A stretch of DNA of 64,000 bases from Parabacteroides sp. FAFU027 (GCF_022808675.1 NZ_JAKZKV010000001.1:248001-312000); one strand, 5' to 3'. Shown: positions 54,318 to 63,502, numbered from the stretch's first letter. Notes: generated by a model not told the origin, from the letters alone. Numbers and translations: made by a program.

Positions 54318-54440
54318 CATTTAATCATTTACCATTTACAATTGAATATAGCTCATAAGCTTAAATTGTAAATATGTAAATTGTAAATCCTACAGCCCGT
54401 TTCCCTAAATAGTAAATTGTAAATCTCTAAATCGTAAATA
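54318..54440. repeat. TAAATTGTAAAT-type short repeats
   Basis: The gap after the carrier gene holds several copies of AAATTGTAAAT and TAAATCTCTAAATCGTAAAT. Similar strings precede the TusA gene (56045-56080), the JAMM gene (56345-56384) and, less closely, the pstA-like gene (27625-27672). Confidence 0.75.
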
Positions 54441-54445
54441 AACAA

Positions 54446-55255
54446 GTGGAACTAAACGAAGAACAAATACAAAGATATAGCCGCCACATCCTGCTACAGG
54501 ACGTAGGTGTGGAAGGACAGGAGAAAATCAGCAACGGTAAGGTATTGATTGTCGGCGCAGGCGGACTTGGCGCTCCTATCGCACTTTATCTGGCAGCTGC
54601 CGGTGTAGGTACCATCGGCATTATCGACGGTGACGTAGTGGATCTATCCAACCTGCAACGCCAGGTGATTCACTTCACCGAAGATGTCAACAAGCCCAAA
54701 GTGCTTTCGGCCAAGGAGAAAATCAACCGCATCAATCCCGATGTCAAAGTGGTGACTTATCAGGAACTGCTTACTGCCAGCAATGCGCTCGACATCATTA
54801 AGGATTACGACTTTGTGGTGGACGGTACGGATAATTTCCCCGTCAAGTTTCTCATCAATGATGCCTGTGTGAAGGCGCAAAAGCCTTTCTCCCACGGAGG
54901 AATCCTCCGCTTCGAAGGCCAGACCATCACCGTGCTTCCGGGCACAGCCTGTTACCGTTGCGTATTTCATGCCCCCCCTCCGCCGAATGCCGTACCTACC
55001 TGTTCGCAGGCTGGTGTATTGGGAGCCATCGCGGGAATGTTGGGAACTATCCAGGCCGCCGAAGTATTGAAATACCTGACCGGCGTGGGCGAACTGCTCA
55101 CCAACCGTCTGCTCACTTTCAATGCCAAGACAATGGAGTTTCGCACCATCAAGGTGAAACACAACCACAAATGCGGGGTGTGCGGCGATGAACCTACGAT
55201 TACCGAATTAATCGACTACGAGCAAGCGGCTTGTGAATTTAAACCTAAAAAATAG
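54446..55255 (+). CDS. ThiF/MoeB-type E1-like adenylyltransferase (HcyF-like)
   Basis: The 269-residue enzyme adenylates the C-terminal Gly of a ubiquitin-like carrier so that sulfur can be added. Seen: RYSRHILLQDVGVEGQEKI, nucleotide loop GAGGLG (37-42), DGDVVDLSNLQRQ, the DGTDNFPVK motif, candidate catalytic Cys186 (PTCSQAG), and the zinc Cys pairs 169/172 and 243/246. The start is GTG at 54446; no ATG fits. There is no rhodanese domain, so sulfur must come from a separate donor, probably TusA or DsrE-type proteins of this cluster. Its substrate is most likely the carrier 134 bp upstream. Confidence 0.93.
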   Translation: MELNEEQIQRYSRHILLQDVGVEGQEKISNGKVLIVGAGGLGAPIALYLAAAGVGTIGIIDGDVVDLSNLQRQVIHFTEDVNKPKVLSAKEKINRINPDVKVVTYQELLTASNALDIIKDYDFVVDGTDNFPVKFLINDACVKAQKPFSHGGILRFEGQTITVLPGTACYRCVFHAPPPPNAVPTCSQAGVLGAIAGMLGTIQAAEVLKYLTGVGELLTNRLLTFNAKTMEFRTIKVKHNHKCGVCGDEPTITELIDYEQAACEFKPKK

Positions 55256-55483
55256 TTCTGAGCAACAAGTATCGCCTTGCCGTAAACTACTCAGGAAAAT
55301 GGTTATGAAAGTCTCATTAGCGATCCCTCCGTTTTCCTTATAATTTAAATTAGAGATTGGGTTTTGTGTGTTAGTCATGCCTGTTAATGAGGATGGTTTC
55401 ATTAGCCTCCCCTCATTACTCTCAGGCAAATGCTATTCAAACCCTCATTCCCTCACTCCTTCAATCCCTCAATCCTTGTAAAT

Positions 55484-56005
55484 ATGGGAATTACAGAATA
55501 TGCCAGAAATCAGGAAGCCCAACAGATAACCCATCCGAAAAAGCTTTCGCTTATCGCCTTCAGCGGCGACTTTGACAAACTGGTGGCAACTTTTACTCTC
55601 GCCACAGGTGCAGCGGCCGTAGGTTACGAGGTGAATATCTTCTTCACCTTCTGGGGGCTGGATGCCATCAAGAAGAAACAGGGACGTGCCTTTGTCGGTA
55701 CGGGATTCCTGCCGAAACTCTTCGGTTTCTTCATGGGTGGACCTAAAAGCTCACCCGTCAGCCGACTTAACTTCTTAGGCCTAAGCCCGAAGATCTTCCG
55801 CTACCTGATGAAAAAGAATAACGTTGCCACGCTCGAAGAGCTAATAGAAGCTGCCAAACTGCTCGGCATCAATCTTTATATCTGCGAAATGGCAATGCAC
55901 ATCCTCGGATTGAAGAAAGACGACTTCATCCACGAGGTGAAAGACGTACTGGGTGTACCTACCTTCCTGGAAATCTCTGAAGGTGGACGCACGCTATTTA
56001 TCTAA
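55484..56005 (+). CDS. DsrE/DsrF-like sulfur-relay protein
   Basis: A 173-residue protein of the DsrE/F/H-like (DrsE-fold, peroxiredoxin-like) family. LSLIAFSGDFDKLVATFTLATGAAAVGYEVNIFFTFWGLDAIKK is the typical start, and Cys in INLYICEMAMHILG is the conserved sulfur-binding site. These proteins pass persulfide sulfur between TusA and acceptors; some sit in the membrane side. The ATG at 55484 (MGITEYARNQ) gives the family's N-terminus. It is placed between the adenylyltransferase and TusA genes. Confidence 0.9.
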   Translation: MGITEYARNQEAQQITHPKKLSLIAFSGDFDKLVATFTLATGAAAVGYEVNIFFTFWGLDAIKKKQGRAFVGTGFLPKLFGFFMGGPKSSPVSRLNFLGLSPKIFRYLMKKNNVATLEELIEAAKLLGINLYICEMAMHILGLKKDDFIHEVKDVLGVPTFLEISEGGRTLFI

Positions 56006-56080
56006 AGGACGAATTGATTGGTCGTCTATGAATGAGGTTTCTTGAAATTGTAAATGGTAAATCCATAAATTGTAAATAAC

Positions 56081-56308
56081 ATGGCACTCAAACAACTAGA
56101 CATCACCCGCGAACATTGCCCGATGACATTCGTTCGCACCAAAATACAACTCTCACAACTCAATCCCGGTGACCAGCTCGAAGTATTGGTATCCGAAGGC
56201 GAACCCTTGGAGAATATTCCCCGCAGTGCTGCCGAACAAGGCTATAACGTACTCGAGGTAGCACACGTGGAAGGCACTACCCACCGGATTCTCATTCAAA
56301 AGGATTGA
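56081..56308 (+). CDS. tusA: TusA-family sulfur-transfer protein
   Basis: A 75-residue TusA protein with the sulfur-binding Cys13 in EHCPMTFVRTKIQLSQLNPGDQLEVL (the CPxP motif is CPMT here). It is similar to the TusA domain fused to the sulfite reductase at 53 kb, including the GEPLENIPRS segment. It probably carries sulfur from the reductase or a desulfurase to the carrier protein. A role in tRNA thiolation via MnmA is an alternative. Confidence 0.92.
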   Translation: MALKQLDITREHCPMTFVRTKIQLSQLNPGDQLEVLVSEGEPLENIPRSAAEQGYNVLEVAHVEGTTHRILIQKD

Positions 56309-56384
56309 ATGACTGAAGGATGGAGGGAATGAAGGTTATATGCTCAAATTGTAAATGGTAAATCTTTAAATTGTAAATCAACAG

Positions 56385-56789
56385 ATGCTCACAATACCCC
56401 AACATATCATTGACGAAATCATAGCCCATACCCGACAGGAGCTACCCAACGAAGCTTGCGGTTACCTGGCAGGAAATGGAAACGAAGTAAAGCAGGCTTA
56501 TGCGTTGACCAATATCGACCATAGTCCGGAGCACTTCTCCTTCGACCCGGCGGAGCAGTTCCGCACAGTTAAGTCTGCCCGCAAGGCCGGTCTGGAGATT
56601 CTGGCAAACTTCCATAGCCATCCAGAGACACCGGCGCGTCCATCGGTCGAGGATATCAAGCTGGCATACGACCCGGAGATAAGCTATATCATTATCTCAT
56701 TTGCAGGCGAGACGCCGGATGTAAAATCATTCAAGATCCGTAACGGAGAAGTAGAAAAAGAAGAAATACGTGTTGTTGTAAGTGTTTAG
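56385..56789 (+). CDS. JAMM/Mov34-type metalloprotease (Mec/HcyD-like)
   Basis: A 134-residue zinc protease of the JAMM (M67) family with complete active site: Glu23 (LPNEACGY), His77 and His79 (FHSHP), Ser87 and Asp90, in the HxHx10D pattern. Relatives act on ubiquitin-like sulfur carriers: HcyD in Wolinella removes the residue that masks the Gly-Gly end, Mec in Mycobacterium releases cysteine from CysO. Given the GGGGK tail of the local carrier, unmasking is the likely job. It is the last gene of the cluster. Confidence 0.93.
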   Translation: MLTIPQHIIDEIIAHTRQELPNEACGYLAGNGNEVKQAYALTNIDHSPEHFSFDPAEQFRTVKSARKAGLEILANFHSHPETPARPSVEDIKLAYDPEISYIIISFAGETPDVKSFKIRNGEVEKEEIRVVVSV

Positions 56790-56923
56790 ATTTGATGTTG
56801 GAACAGGTTCCGGAGAGAAGATTCCGACTTTTCCCGGAACCGTTTTTTACTTCATCCTACTTATTCTCTGTCAAATCGATTGAGTTAAAACATATAACGC
56901 ATTTTGTCAAAAGAATATTCAGT

Positions 56924-56992
56924 ACACCCCAAATCCATCGTCAACCACGTTGGGTATGGGGTGTTTTATTTCCGTCTTAATCCTTCAATTTG
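56924..56992 (+). promoter_or_regulatory. Weak sulfur-regulon-like site i (ABC exporter pair)
   Basis: Outer arms ACACCCC (56924-56930) / GGGGTGT (56958-56964) centre at 56944, and a possible -7 box TCAATTTG starts at 56985 (41 bp). The inner GGTAT/ATACC pair is not recognisable. A better -7 box, TTACTTTG, lies at 57036-57043. I rate this site as doubtful. Confidence 0.35.
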
Positions 56993-57067
56993 CACCACTT
57001 AACGATTATCAGATGGGAAAACCGACGGATTCTCGTTACTTTGCACTCCTTATTTTGAAGATGAAAT

Positions 57068-58819
57068 ATGTCAACCCAACAAGCCAAACCCCAAAAACCT
57101 CCCAGGCCCAATCTCTTCGCCATACTAAAGCCCTACAAAGGGCTGACTTTTATACTGATCGCCTTTGCCCTGCTGAGTAACGGCGTCAACCTCATTATTC
57201 CGAAAATTATCTCGCGGGGGATCGATTCCTTCGGTCACGGGGCATTCAACTACCGAACCATAGCCATAGAGTTTCTTTCGGCAGCATTGGTAATCTTCAT
57301 CTTTGCCTATTTGCAGGGAATCCTCCAGACGCTTGTATCAGAGCGGGTTGCCAGAGATATGCGCACTAGCCTATCTGACAAGATCTCCCGCCAGGACTTC
57401 GTCTATATCCAGCAGGCAAATCCCTCGAAACTGTTGACTAACCTGACTTCCGACATCGACTCCGTCAAATTTTTTGTCGCACAGGGCTTTGTTTCCATCA
57501 TTTCGTCGCTCTTCATGATTATCGGAGCCAGTGCGCTGCTGATTTCCATCAACTGGGAACTGGCACTGGCCGTGCTGACCATCATTCCGCTGGTAGGTGT
57601 AGCTTTCTTTCTCATCTTCCGCAAAGTGCGTGTGCTCTTCAAGCGCAGCCGGGAGATCATTGACCGCCTCAACAAGGTGATCAACGAAAGCATTCTCGGC
57701 GCGGCCATTATCCGTGTGCTCAATTCGCAGCAACTCGAATACAACAAGTTCCTTTCCGCCAACAGCGAGGCGCTGGGCCTGGGACTATCCATCCTGAAAA
57801 TGTTTGCCACGCTGATCCCGATTGTCAACTTCGTGGGTAATATGGCCGGACTGACCATCCTCGTTCTGGGTGGGCATTTCGTCGTGACGGGCAACATGAC
57901 GCTGGGTAATTTTGCTGCGTTTAACAGCTATCTGGTACTCCTGATTTTCCCGATTATCGTTATCGGATTCATGAGCAATTTCATTGCGCAGGCCGGAGCG
58001 TCATATCAACGAGTCAAAGAGGTGCTGGACGCCGCTGAACCGGTAGAATCCGGCACGCTGGAAAAGAAGTTGCAGGGAAATGTAGAACTACAAAACGTTT
58101 CCGTCAGATACGGAGAAAAGTACGCTCTGAAAGAGGTTTCCCTTCAGTTGAAAGGTGGCACGCAAACCGCGATTATCGGGCCGACGGCAGCGGGAAAGAG
58201 CCAGCTGCTCTACCTGCTGACGGCATTGATCAAACCCGAATCGGGCGCTGTCCTGTTTGACGGGGAAAGGATAGAAAACTATCGCAAGGAGGTTTTTCAC
58301 CGCCAGATTGGACTGGTTTTTCAAGACAGCATTCTCTTTAATCTGTCGTTGAGGGAAAACATTGCCTTCAGTGACAAGGTGTCTGACGAATTGCTGCAAA
58401 AGGCGATTGAAACAGCCGAACTGGGTGAGTTCATTGAATCGTTGCCGGATAAATTAGACACGATCGTATCGGAGCGTGGCACATCACTCTCAGGCGGACA
58501 AAAGCAGCGCATCATGCTGGCGCGTGCCCTCGCCCTGAATCCGCAGATATTGCTTCTGGACGACTTTACGGCACGCGTGGATACGCTCACCGAACGTAAG
58601 ATATTGCAGAATGTGCGCCGCAACTATCCCGATATCACAATTATCTCCGTCACCCAGAAGATTGCCTCCGTACAGCATTACGAGCAGATCGTACTGCTGA
58701 TGGAAGGTGAAATCAGCGGTATCGGCACACACGAAGAGCTGCTCAGCAGTTGTCCGGAATATGTGCAAATCTTCAATTCGCAAAAAAGTCTCAACCATTA
58801 CGAAACCGGCATCCGCTGA
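57068..58819 (+). CDS. ABC exporter half-transporter A (degenerate ATP site)
   Basis: A 583-residue type IV ABC exporter subunit with six membrane helices (to about residue 320) and an ATPase domain. Walker A is GPTAAGKSQ, signature LSGGQKQR is intact, Walker B reads LLLDDFTARVD with Asp in place of the catalytic Glu, and the switch His is Gln (SVTQKIA). Such changes mark the non-hydrolytic side of heterodimeric exporters. Its partner starts 9 bp downstream. The substrate is unknown; lipid or drug export is typical. Confidence 0.93.
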   Translation: MSTQQAKPQKPPRPNLFAILKPYKGLTFILIAFALLSNGVNLIIPKIISRGIDSFGHGAFNYRTIAIEFLSAALVIFIFAYLQGILQTLVSERVARDMRTSLSDKISRQDFVYIQQANPSKLLTNLTSDIDSVKFFVAQGFVSIISSLFMIIGASALLISINWELALAVLTIIPLVGVAFFLIFRKVRVLFKRSREIIDRLNKVINESILGAAIIRVLNSQQLEYNKFLSANSEALGLGLSILKMFATLIPIVNFVGNMAGLTILVLGGHFVVTGNMTLGNFAAFNSYLVLLIFPIIVIGFMSNFIAQAGASYQRVKEVLDAAEPVESGTLEKKLQGNVELQNVSVRYGEKYALKEVSLQLKGGTQTAIIGPTAAGKSQLLYLLTALIKPESGAVLFDGERIENYRKEVFHRQIGLVFQDSILFNLSLRENIAFSDKVSDELLQKAIETAELGEFIESLPDKLDTIVSERGTSLSGGQKQRIMLARALALNPQILLLDDFTARVDTLTERKILQNVRRNYPDITIISVTQKIASVQHYEQIVLLMEGEISGIGTHEELLSSCPEYVQIFNSQKSLNHYETGIR

Positions 58820-58828
58820 TAAAGATAT

Positions 58829-60634
58829 ATGTATATGCCTGAAACAAAGCAAACCCCTCACCCATCCCGATATACGCTCAACCCGAAAACGGATCAACCC
58901 GCCAAATCCATGTCGGTGTACGCCACGCTCAAACGCATCATCGATTTGCTGGGTGACGAACGGCGTAACCTCTTGATTGCCTTTTCGGCTATCCTGGTCA
59001 ATGCAACGATAAACATGGTTGCTCCGATGATGATCGGTTACAACATCGACCATTATGTGCAAACGAAGCAATATCACGGCATACTGGTCTTTTCTGGTAT
59101 TCTGCTGGGCATGTACCTGACGGCATTGGTAGCCAACTACCTGCAAACGAAACTGATGGGTGGCATCGGCCAGCGCACGCTTTATAACCTGCGTAACCGC
59201 GTCTTCAGCAAACTGCAGGAGCTGCCCGTGGAGTTTTTCAACCAGAACCAGGCCGGAGACCTGATCTCCCGCATCAACAACGATACAGACAAGCTCAACC
59301 AGTTCTTTTCCCATTCGCTGATGCAGTTTGTCGGCAGCATCTTTATGATGCTCGGAGCAGGGATATTCCTCCTGAGCATCAACTTCCGCCTCGGTGCAGC
59401 AGCCCTTGCCCCTGCCCTGCTGGTCTATATTTTCACCCAATTTGTATCTCCATGGGTAAAACGACGCAATGCCGTGAACATGAAAAGTACAGGTACCATG
59501 AGTGCCGAGATACAGGAAAGCCTCAACAACTTCCGGGTAATCATTGCCTTCAACCGCCGCGATTACTTCCGCCGCCGCTTCGACGAAGTGAATGAAATCA
59601 ATTACCGCACTGCCATCAAAGCGGGATTAGCCAATAACATCTTTATGCCGGTATATGGCCTAGCTTCCAATATCGGGCAGTTTGTGGTACTGGCTTTCGG
59701 TATTTACCTGATCTCCACCGGCCATTTCTCTATCGGTTTGCTGATCAGCTTCCTGGCCTATATCAACAACTTCTACAACCCGATGCGCCAACTGGCAGCG
59801 CTGTGGGCAAACTTCCAGGTAGCATTGGCAGGCTGGGACCGCATCTCGCAGATTCTGGATATGCACAATGACATGACCGTTATTGCATCTTCAACGGTTG
59901 CCCCTTCGGCCCCGTTGCTTTCGTTCCGCGATATTTCGTTCCGCTACCCCAATGGCAAAGAGGTGCTTCATCACATCAACTTCGATCTGGAACGGGGGAA
60001 AACCTATGCCTTTGTCGGCCCGACCGGAGGAGGAAAGACCACCACAGCATCGCTGATTGCACGCCTGTACGACCCGACAGAGGGAACCGTATTGCTGAAT
60101 GGAAAAGACCTGCGCTCCATTTCGATAGAAGAACGGACGCAGAAGATCGGCTTTATTTTACAGGAACCGTTCCTCTTTTCCGGAACGCTGAAGGAGAATA
60201 TCCTCTATGGCAATAGCGACTACGCCGGATACAACGATGAAGAGACCGAAAAGCTGATTCGCGAAACAGGGCTGGAACGTCTGCTGGAACCGTTCGAAAA
60301 CGGACTGGCAACCCCATTATCGGTAAATGGGGACGGCATCAGCCTCGGACAAAAACAGCTGATCGCCTTTATGCGTGCTATTCTCAGAAAACCCGACCTG
60401 CTCATTCTGGACGAAGCTACCGCCAATATCGACACTGTTACCGAACAACTTCTGGATTCGATTCTGGAGAAATTACCGGCAACGACCACCCGTGTTATCA
60501 TCGCACACCGTCTCAACACCATCACCAATGCCGATGAAATCTTCTTTATCAGCGAGGGCGAAGTGCAACGCGCCGGCTCTCTCGATGATGCCATCCGCCT
60601 GTTGCTTCACGGAAGTAGAAAGCTGACTTCATAA
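58829..60634 (+). CDS. ABC exporter half-transporter B (catalytic ATP site)
   Basis: The 601-residue partner. Six membrane helices and an ATPase domain with Walker A GPTGGGKTT, intact Walker B LLILDEATANID, switch His (IIAHRLNTI), but a degenerate signature ISLGQKQ instead of LSGGQ. Together with subunit A this gives one normal ATP site (B's Walker motifs plus A's signature) and one degenerate site, as in TM287/288. The start may be 58829 or 58835 (MPETKQ). The two genes form a closed pair. Confidence 0.93.
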   Translation: MYMPETKQTPHPSRYTLNPKTDQPAKSMSVYATLKRIIDLLGDERRNLLIAFSAILVNATINMVAPMMIGYNIDHYVQTKQYHGILVFSGILLGMYLTALVANYLQTKLMGGIGQRTLYNLRNRVFSKLQELPVEFFNQNQAGDLISRINNDTDKLNQFFSHSLMQFVGSIFMMLGAGIFLLSINFRLGAAALAPALLVYIFTQFVSPWVKRRNAVNMKSTGTMSAEIQESLNNFRVIIAFNRRDYFRRRFDEVNEINYRTAIKAGLANNIFMPVYGLASNIGQFVVLAFGIYLISTGHFSIGLLISFLAYINNFYNPMRQLAALWANFQVALAGWDRISQILDMHNDMTVIASSTVAPSAPLLSFRDISFRYPNGKEVLHHINFDLERGKTYAFVGPTGGGKTTTASLIARLYDPTEGTVLLNGKDLRSISIEERTQKIGFILQEPFLFSGTLKENILYGNSDYAGYNDEETEKLIRETGLERLLEPFENGLATPLSVNGDGISLGQKQLIAFMRAILRKPDLLILDEATANIDTVTEQLLDSILEKLPATTTRVIIAHRLNTITNADEIFFISEGEVQRAGSLDDAIRLLLHGSRKLTS

Positions 60635-60774
60635 GTTAACTTCGGATGTTTATATCCGGAAAATCATTTGCCTGAAAAACGCCAGATCTTGATAAATGTA
60701 ATCGTCTCTGAAAATCGGAGAAAAAAGTCTATTTTTAACATGCCATATCCGATTGCGGCCTGTGACTTTATGTT

Positions 60775-60782
60775 TATCTTTG
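60775..60782 (+). promoter_or_regulatory. -7 promoter box of the esterase gene
   Basis: TATCTTTG at 60775-60782 followed by CCCTG fits the consensus; the 60635-60929 gap holds no gene and this is its only clear signal. The leader would be about 140 nt. Confidence 0.55.
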
Positions 60783-60929
60783 CCCTGTTGAGAATGGAAT
60801 ATGCCACACAAAGACTCGCTCCTTTCTTTGTTCCTGCTTCAGTCTTTAGACATAAAAACAAACATCAATTGTCTTACGAATAAAAAGTAACAAGAAATAA
60901 CCAGGAATCATTTAATTAAATCATGAACG

Positions 60930-61838
60930 ATGAAAAAAACAGTTGTAATCTTTTTCCTTTTGGCTTCAATTTTTGCGGTCAATGCGCAATCAGGTAAATC
61001 AGTCGAAGCAGCACGTAAACTAAAAAATGCACCAACTCACAGCGCCGGCTACGGCAAAGACCTTGGTGATTTTAAGAGCGGAATTTACACGATCAACAGT
61101 GCAGGACTTGAACGCCAATATACCATTGACATTCCCAAAAACTACGACAAAAACAAAACGTACCGTTTGATCTTTACCATGCACATGATGGGCGGAAGTA
61201 TGAAAACAATGGTTGATAATAACTATTATGGTCTTAAAACCTATGCTGAAAAAGAGAATGTTCCTGTTATTTTCGTTGCACCTCAGGGATATACCGACCA
61301 AACTCCCTGGCGTACACGTGATAACAAAGATCATATCTTCTTTACCGATATGCTTAAGTTGTTTAAGGATAAATTGAGCATTGACACCTCCCGCGTATTT
61401 TGCTGCGGCTTTAGCTTTGGGGCTATGTTTACCTACTCATTATCATTAGAATTCCAGAGCGATCTTCGTGCTGTGGCTTGTTATGCACCGGCCAACTGGA
61501 ACATTTATCTTCCTGAAAACAAACACAAACCTCTGGCTTACTTTAGCACAACAGGTACTCAGGACGGTCTTTGCAAGTATGTCAACTCTGATGAAAAAAG
61601 GGAGGGGGGTAAGTATTGTGTATTGACTCATGCCGAAGATAACGGATTAAAACAATTGCCGGAATTACCATTAGCCACTACTCCTACTCATGTCACCACT
61701 GAACTTAAAGGACTTCCTGCTGAATATCCTGTAATGTTTGGTTCATTCGTGGGTGGTCATACCGATAACGCTAAAGATCCCGGTTCTGATGTTAACTGGA
61801 TTGCTAAAGAAACGTGGGATTTCTTTATGCGTTTCTAA
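60930..61838 (+). CDS. Exported alpha/beta-hydrolase esterase (CE1/PHB-depolymerase-like)
   Basis: A 302-residue protein with signal peptide MKKTVVIFFLLASIFAVNAQ. It has the alpha/beta-hydrolase layout of CE1-type esterases and PHB depolymerase-like enzymes: RQYTIDIPKNYDKNKTYRLIFTMHMMGG, nucleophile Ser in CCGFSFGAMF, acid Asp in GTQDGLC and His in GGHTD. Paired Cys residues near the nucleophile and the acid are typical of feruloyl/acetyl esterases. It probably removes acyl groups from plant polysaccharides; the substrate is inferred only from family. Confidence 0.87.
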   Translation: MKKTVVIFFLLASIFAVNAQSGKSVEAARKLKNAPTHSAGYGKDLGDFKSGIYTINSAGLERQYTIDIPKNYDKNKTYRLIFTMHMMGGSMKTMVDNNYYGLKTYAEKENVPVIFVAPQGYTDQTPWRTRDNKDHIFFTDMLKLFKDKLSIDTSRVFCCGFSFGAMFTYSLSLEFQSDLRAVACYAPANWNIYLPENKHKPLAYFSTTGTQDGLCKYVNSDEKREGGKYCVLTHAEDNGLKQLPELPLATTPTHVTTELKGLPAEYPVMFGSFVGGHTDNAKDPGSDVNWIAKETWDFFMRF

Positions 61839-61870
61839 TGGCTCATCACATTTGATTTGAATAATAATTG

Positions 61871-61913
61871 CCGGGGGTATTTACAGTTCGCTTGTAAATA
61901 CTCCCGGTCTTTA
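61871..61913 (+). terminator. Terminator after the esterase
   Basis: CCGGGGGTATTTACA pairs with TGTAAATACTCCCGG and is followed by TCTTT. Confidence 0.85.
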
Positions 61914-62046
61914 AACAGGCTATTATATCTGTAAAGTAAGTTCTTATTCAGACTTTTCCTCACAACTCTTTGAGGCTAAAAAAGTTAAACAAACAGATTA
62001 AATCCGGCTCTTTCGTTGTTATATTCATATAACTAAAGAAAAAGCC

Positions 62047-63240
62047 ATGAAGGCATATTTATTCCTGATATTATACCTTGGTACGTACCTGGTTACTGTT
62101 GCGCAGGACAGCCTGAAATTCGGGTTCAAAGCGCAACCTTATCTGCAACGCATGACCGAAACCGGTGTGACGGTGATGTGGGTAGCCAATAAGATGTGCA
62201 CCTCTTATCTGTTATTTGGAGAAAACGATCGCCCGGATAATAAAGCATTAACGACCCATTACGGACTGATTGATGCGAATGTACCCGTCCAAAAGATCCG
62301 TCTGGACAATCTGACTCCGGGCAAGACCTACTTTTACCGGGCTGTCTCGGTTGAAATCAAGCAATACGGTGCCTACCGGATGACCTTTGGCGATACCATC
62401 ATCAGCACATTACACTCGTTTACTCTTCCCCGGAAGCAAGTTTCTGCTTTCAACTTCCTCGTTTTTAACGACATTCACGGCAAGCCTTATTATGTGGACT
62501 CTGTAATTAAAGCCAATCCGGATTTCGATTTTGCTATTTATAATGGCGACATCATGCCAACCGCCTCTTCCGAAGAAGAGATTCTGAGCTTTATTTGCGG
62601 AAATGCTTTGGGTTCAGTGGCGGGAAACAAACCATTCATCATGGTGCGCGGCAATCACGAAACCCGCGGTGCCGAAGCCCGAAACCTCATCAACTATATC
62701 GACACGCCCAACGGTCAGTTTTATTACCTGTTTCGATGGGGAAATACCTGTTTTCTGATCCTCGATAGCGGAGAAGACAAGGAAGACAAGAACGCTCAAT
62801 ATAGTGGCCTGAGCGACTTTGATTACTACCGTAGTGAAGAGGCCGAATGGCTGAAAAAGGCTGTCACATCGGAAGAATGGAGAAATACTGATCACCGGAT
62901 TGTCTGCTGCCACATCCCGGTTTCATTAAATCGCGGAGACGGACGTCACGGAACCACTGAGATCAGGAATAAGTTTGCGTCTATTCTCGATACAGCCAAT
63001 GTTGATCTGGTGATCTCCGGACATACGCACCATGCCGAGCTGAAAAAACCCGGAAACGGACACCATTATGCCCTCGTGATCGGTGGAGGTCCCGAAAAAA
63101 GCGTTCCGTTTGTATTGTCCGGCCCCACCTACATAAGGGTTTCCATCGACGGCAAAAGGTTGTTTGTCGGACTATACCACATTGATGGCAGGATGATCGG
63201 ATATTATAGAAAAGAGTTTACCGACGTCAGGGAGAATTAA
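62047..63240 (+). CDS. Exported purple-acid-phosphatase-like metallophosphoesterase
   Basis: A 397-residue exported protein (signal MKAYLFLILYLGTYLVTVAQ). Residues about 25-125 form a fibronectin-III-like purple acid phosphatase N-terminal domain (QPYLQRMTETGVTVMWVAN, DNLTPGKTYFYR). The metal site follows: FNDIHGK, IYNGDIMP, RGNHETRG, CCHIPVS and SGHTHHAEL, all five metallophosphoesterase blocks. It hydrolyses phosphomonoesters or related bonds in the periplasm. It is a single gene between terminators. Confidence 0.9.
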   Translation: MKAYLFLILYLGTYLVTVAQDSLKFGFKAQPYLQRMTETGVTVMWVANKMCTSYLLFGENDRPDNKALTTHYGLIDANVPVQKIRLDNLTPGKTYFYRAVSVEIKQYGAYRMTFGDTIISTLHSFTLPRKQVSAFNFLVFNDIHGKPYYVDSVIKANPDFDFAIYNGDIMPTASSEEEILSFICGNALGSVAGNKPFIMVRGNHETRGAEARNLINYIDTPNGQFYYLFRWGNTCFLILDSGEDKEDKNAQYSGLSDFDYYRSEEAEWLKKAVTSEEWRNTDHRIVCCHIPVSLNRGDGRHGTTEIRNKFASILDTANVDLVISGHTHHAELKKPGNGHHYALVIGGGPEKSVPFVLSGPTYIRVSIDGKRLFVGLYHIDGRMIGYYRKEFTDVREN

Positions 63241-63502
63241 CACCATCATGACTTCTTGTCATTGAGTTTAAGGGGTTATTGCCAACATAATACGTCATTC
63301 CACTTCACCATCGGTATGTCCGATGATGACTATTTCTCTTTCGAGTCACCCCTTTTCCGGTATATTTCTAGGCTATTGCTTTGCATCAATAGTTTTACCT
63401 GAAAACGTATTTGAAGAACGCACCTAAAATCCATCTCATAAACATTTGTTATTTCCACTTTGTTATCAGTACAATCTGAAATAACCTAAAAACCAATATT
63501 TT

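Noticed and set aside
54097-55255. Thiamine thiazole synthesis genes (thiS-thiF)
   Set aside because: No thiG, thiH or thiC is near, the carrier has a masked C-terminus, and the neighbours are sulfur-transfer and JAMM genes.
58490-59440. 316-residue minus-strand frame
   Set aside because: It is antisense to the two well-supported ABC exporter genes and lacks any recognisable domain.
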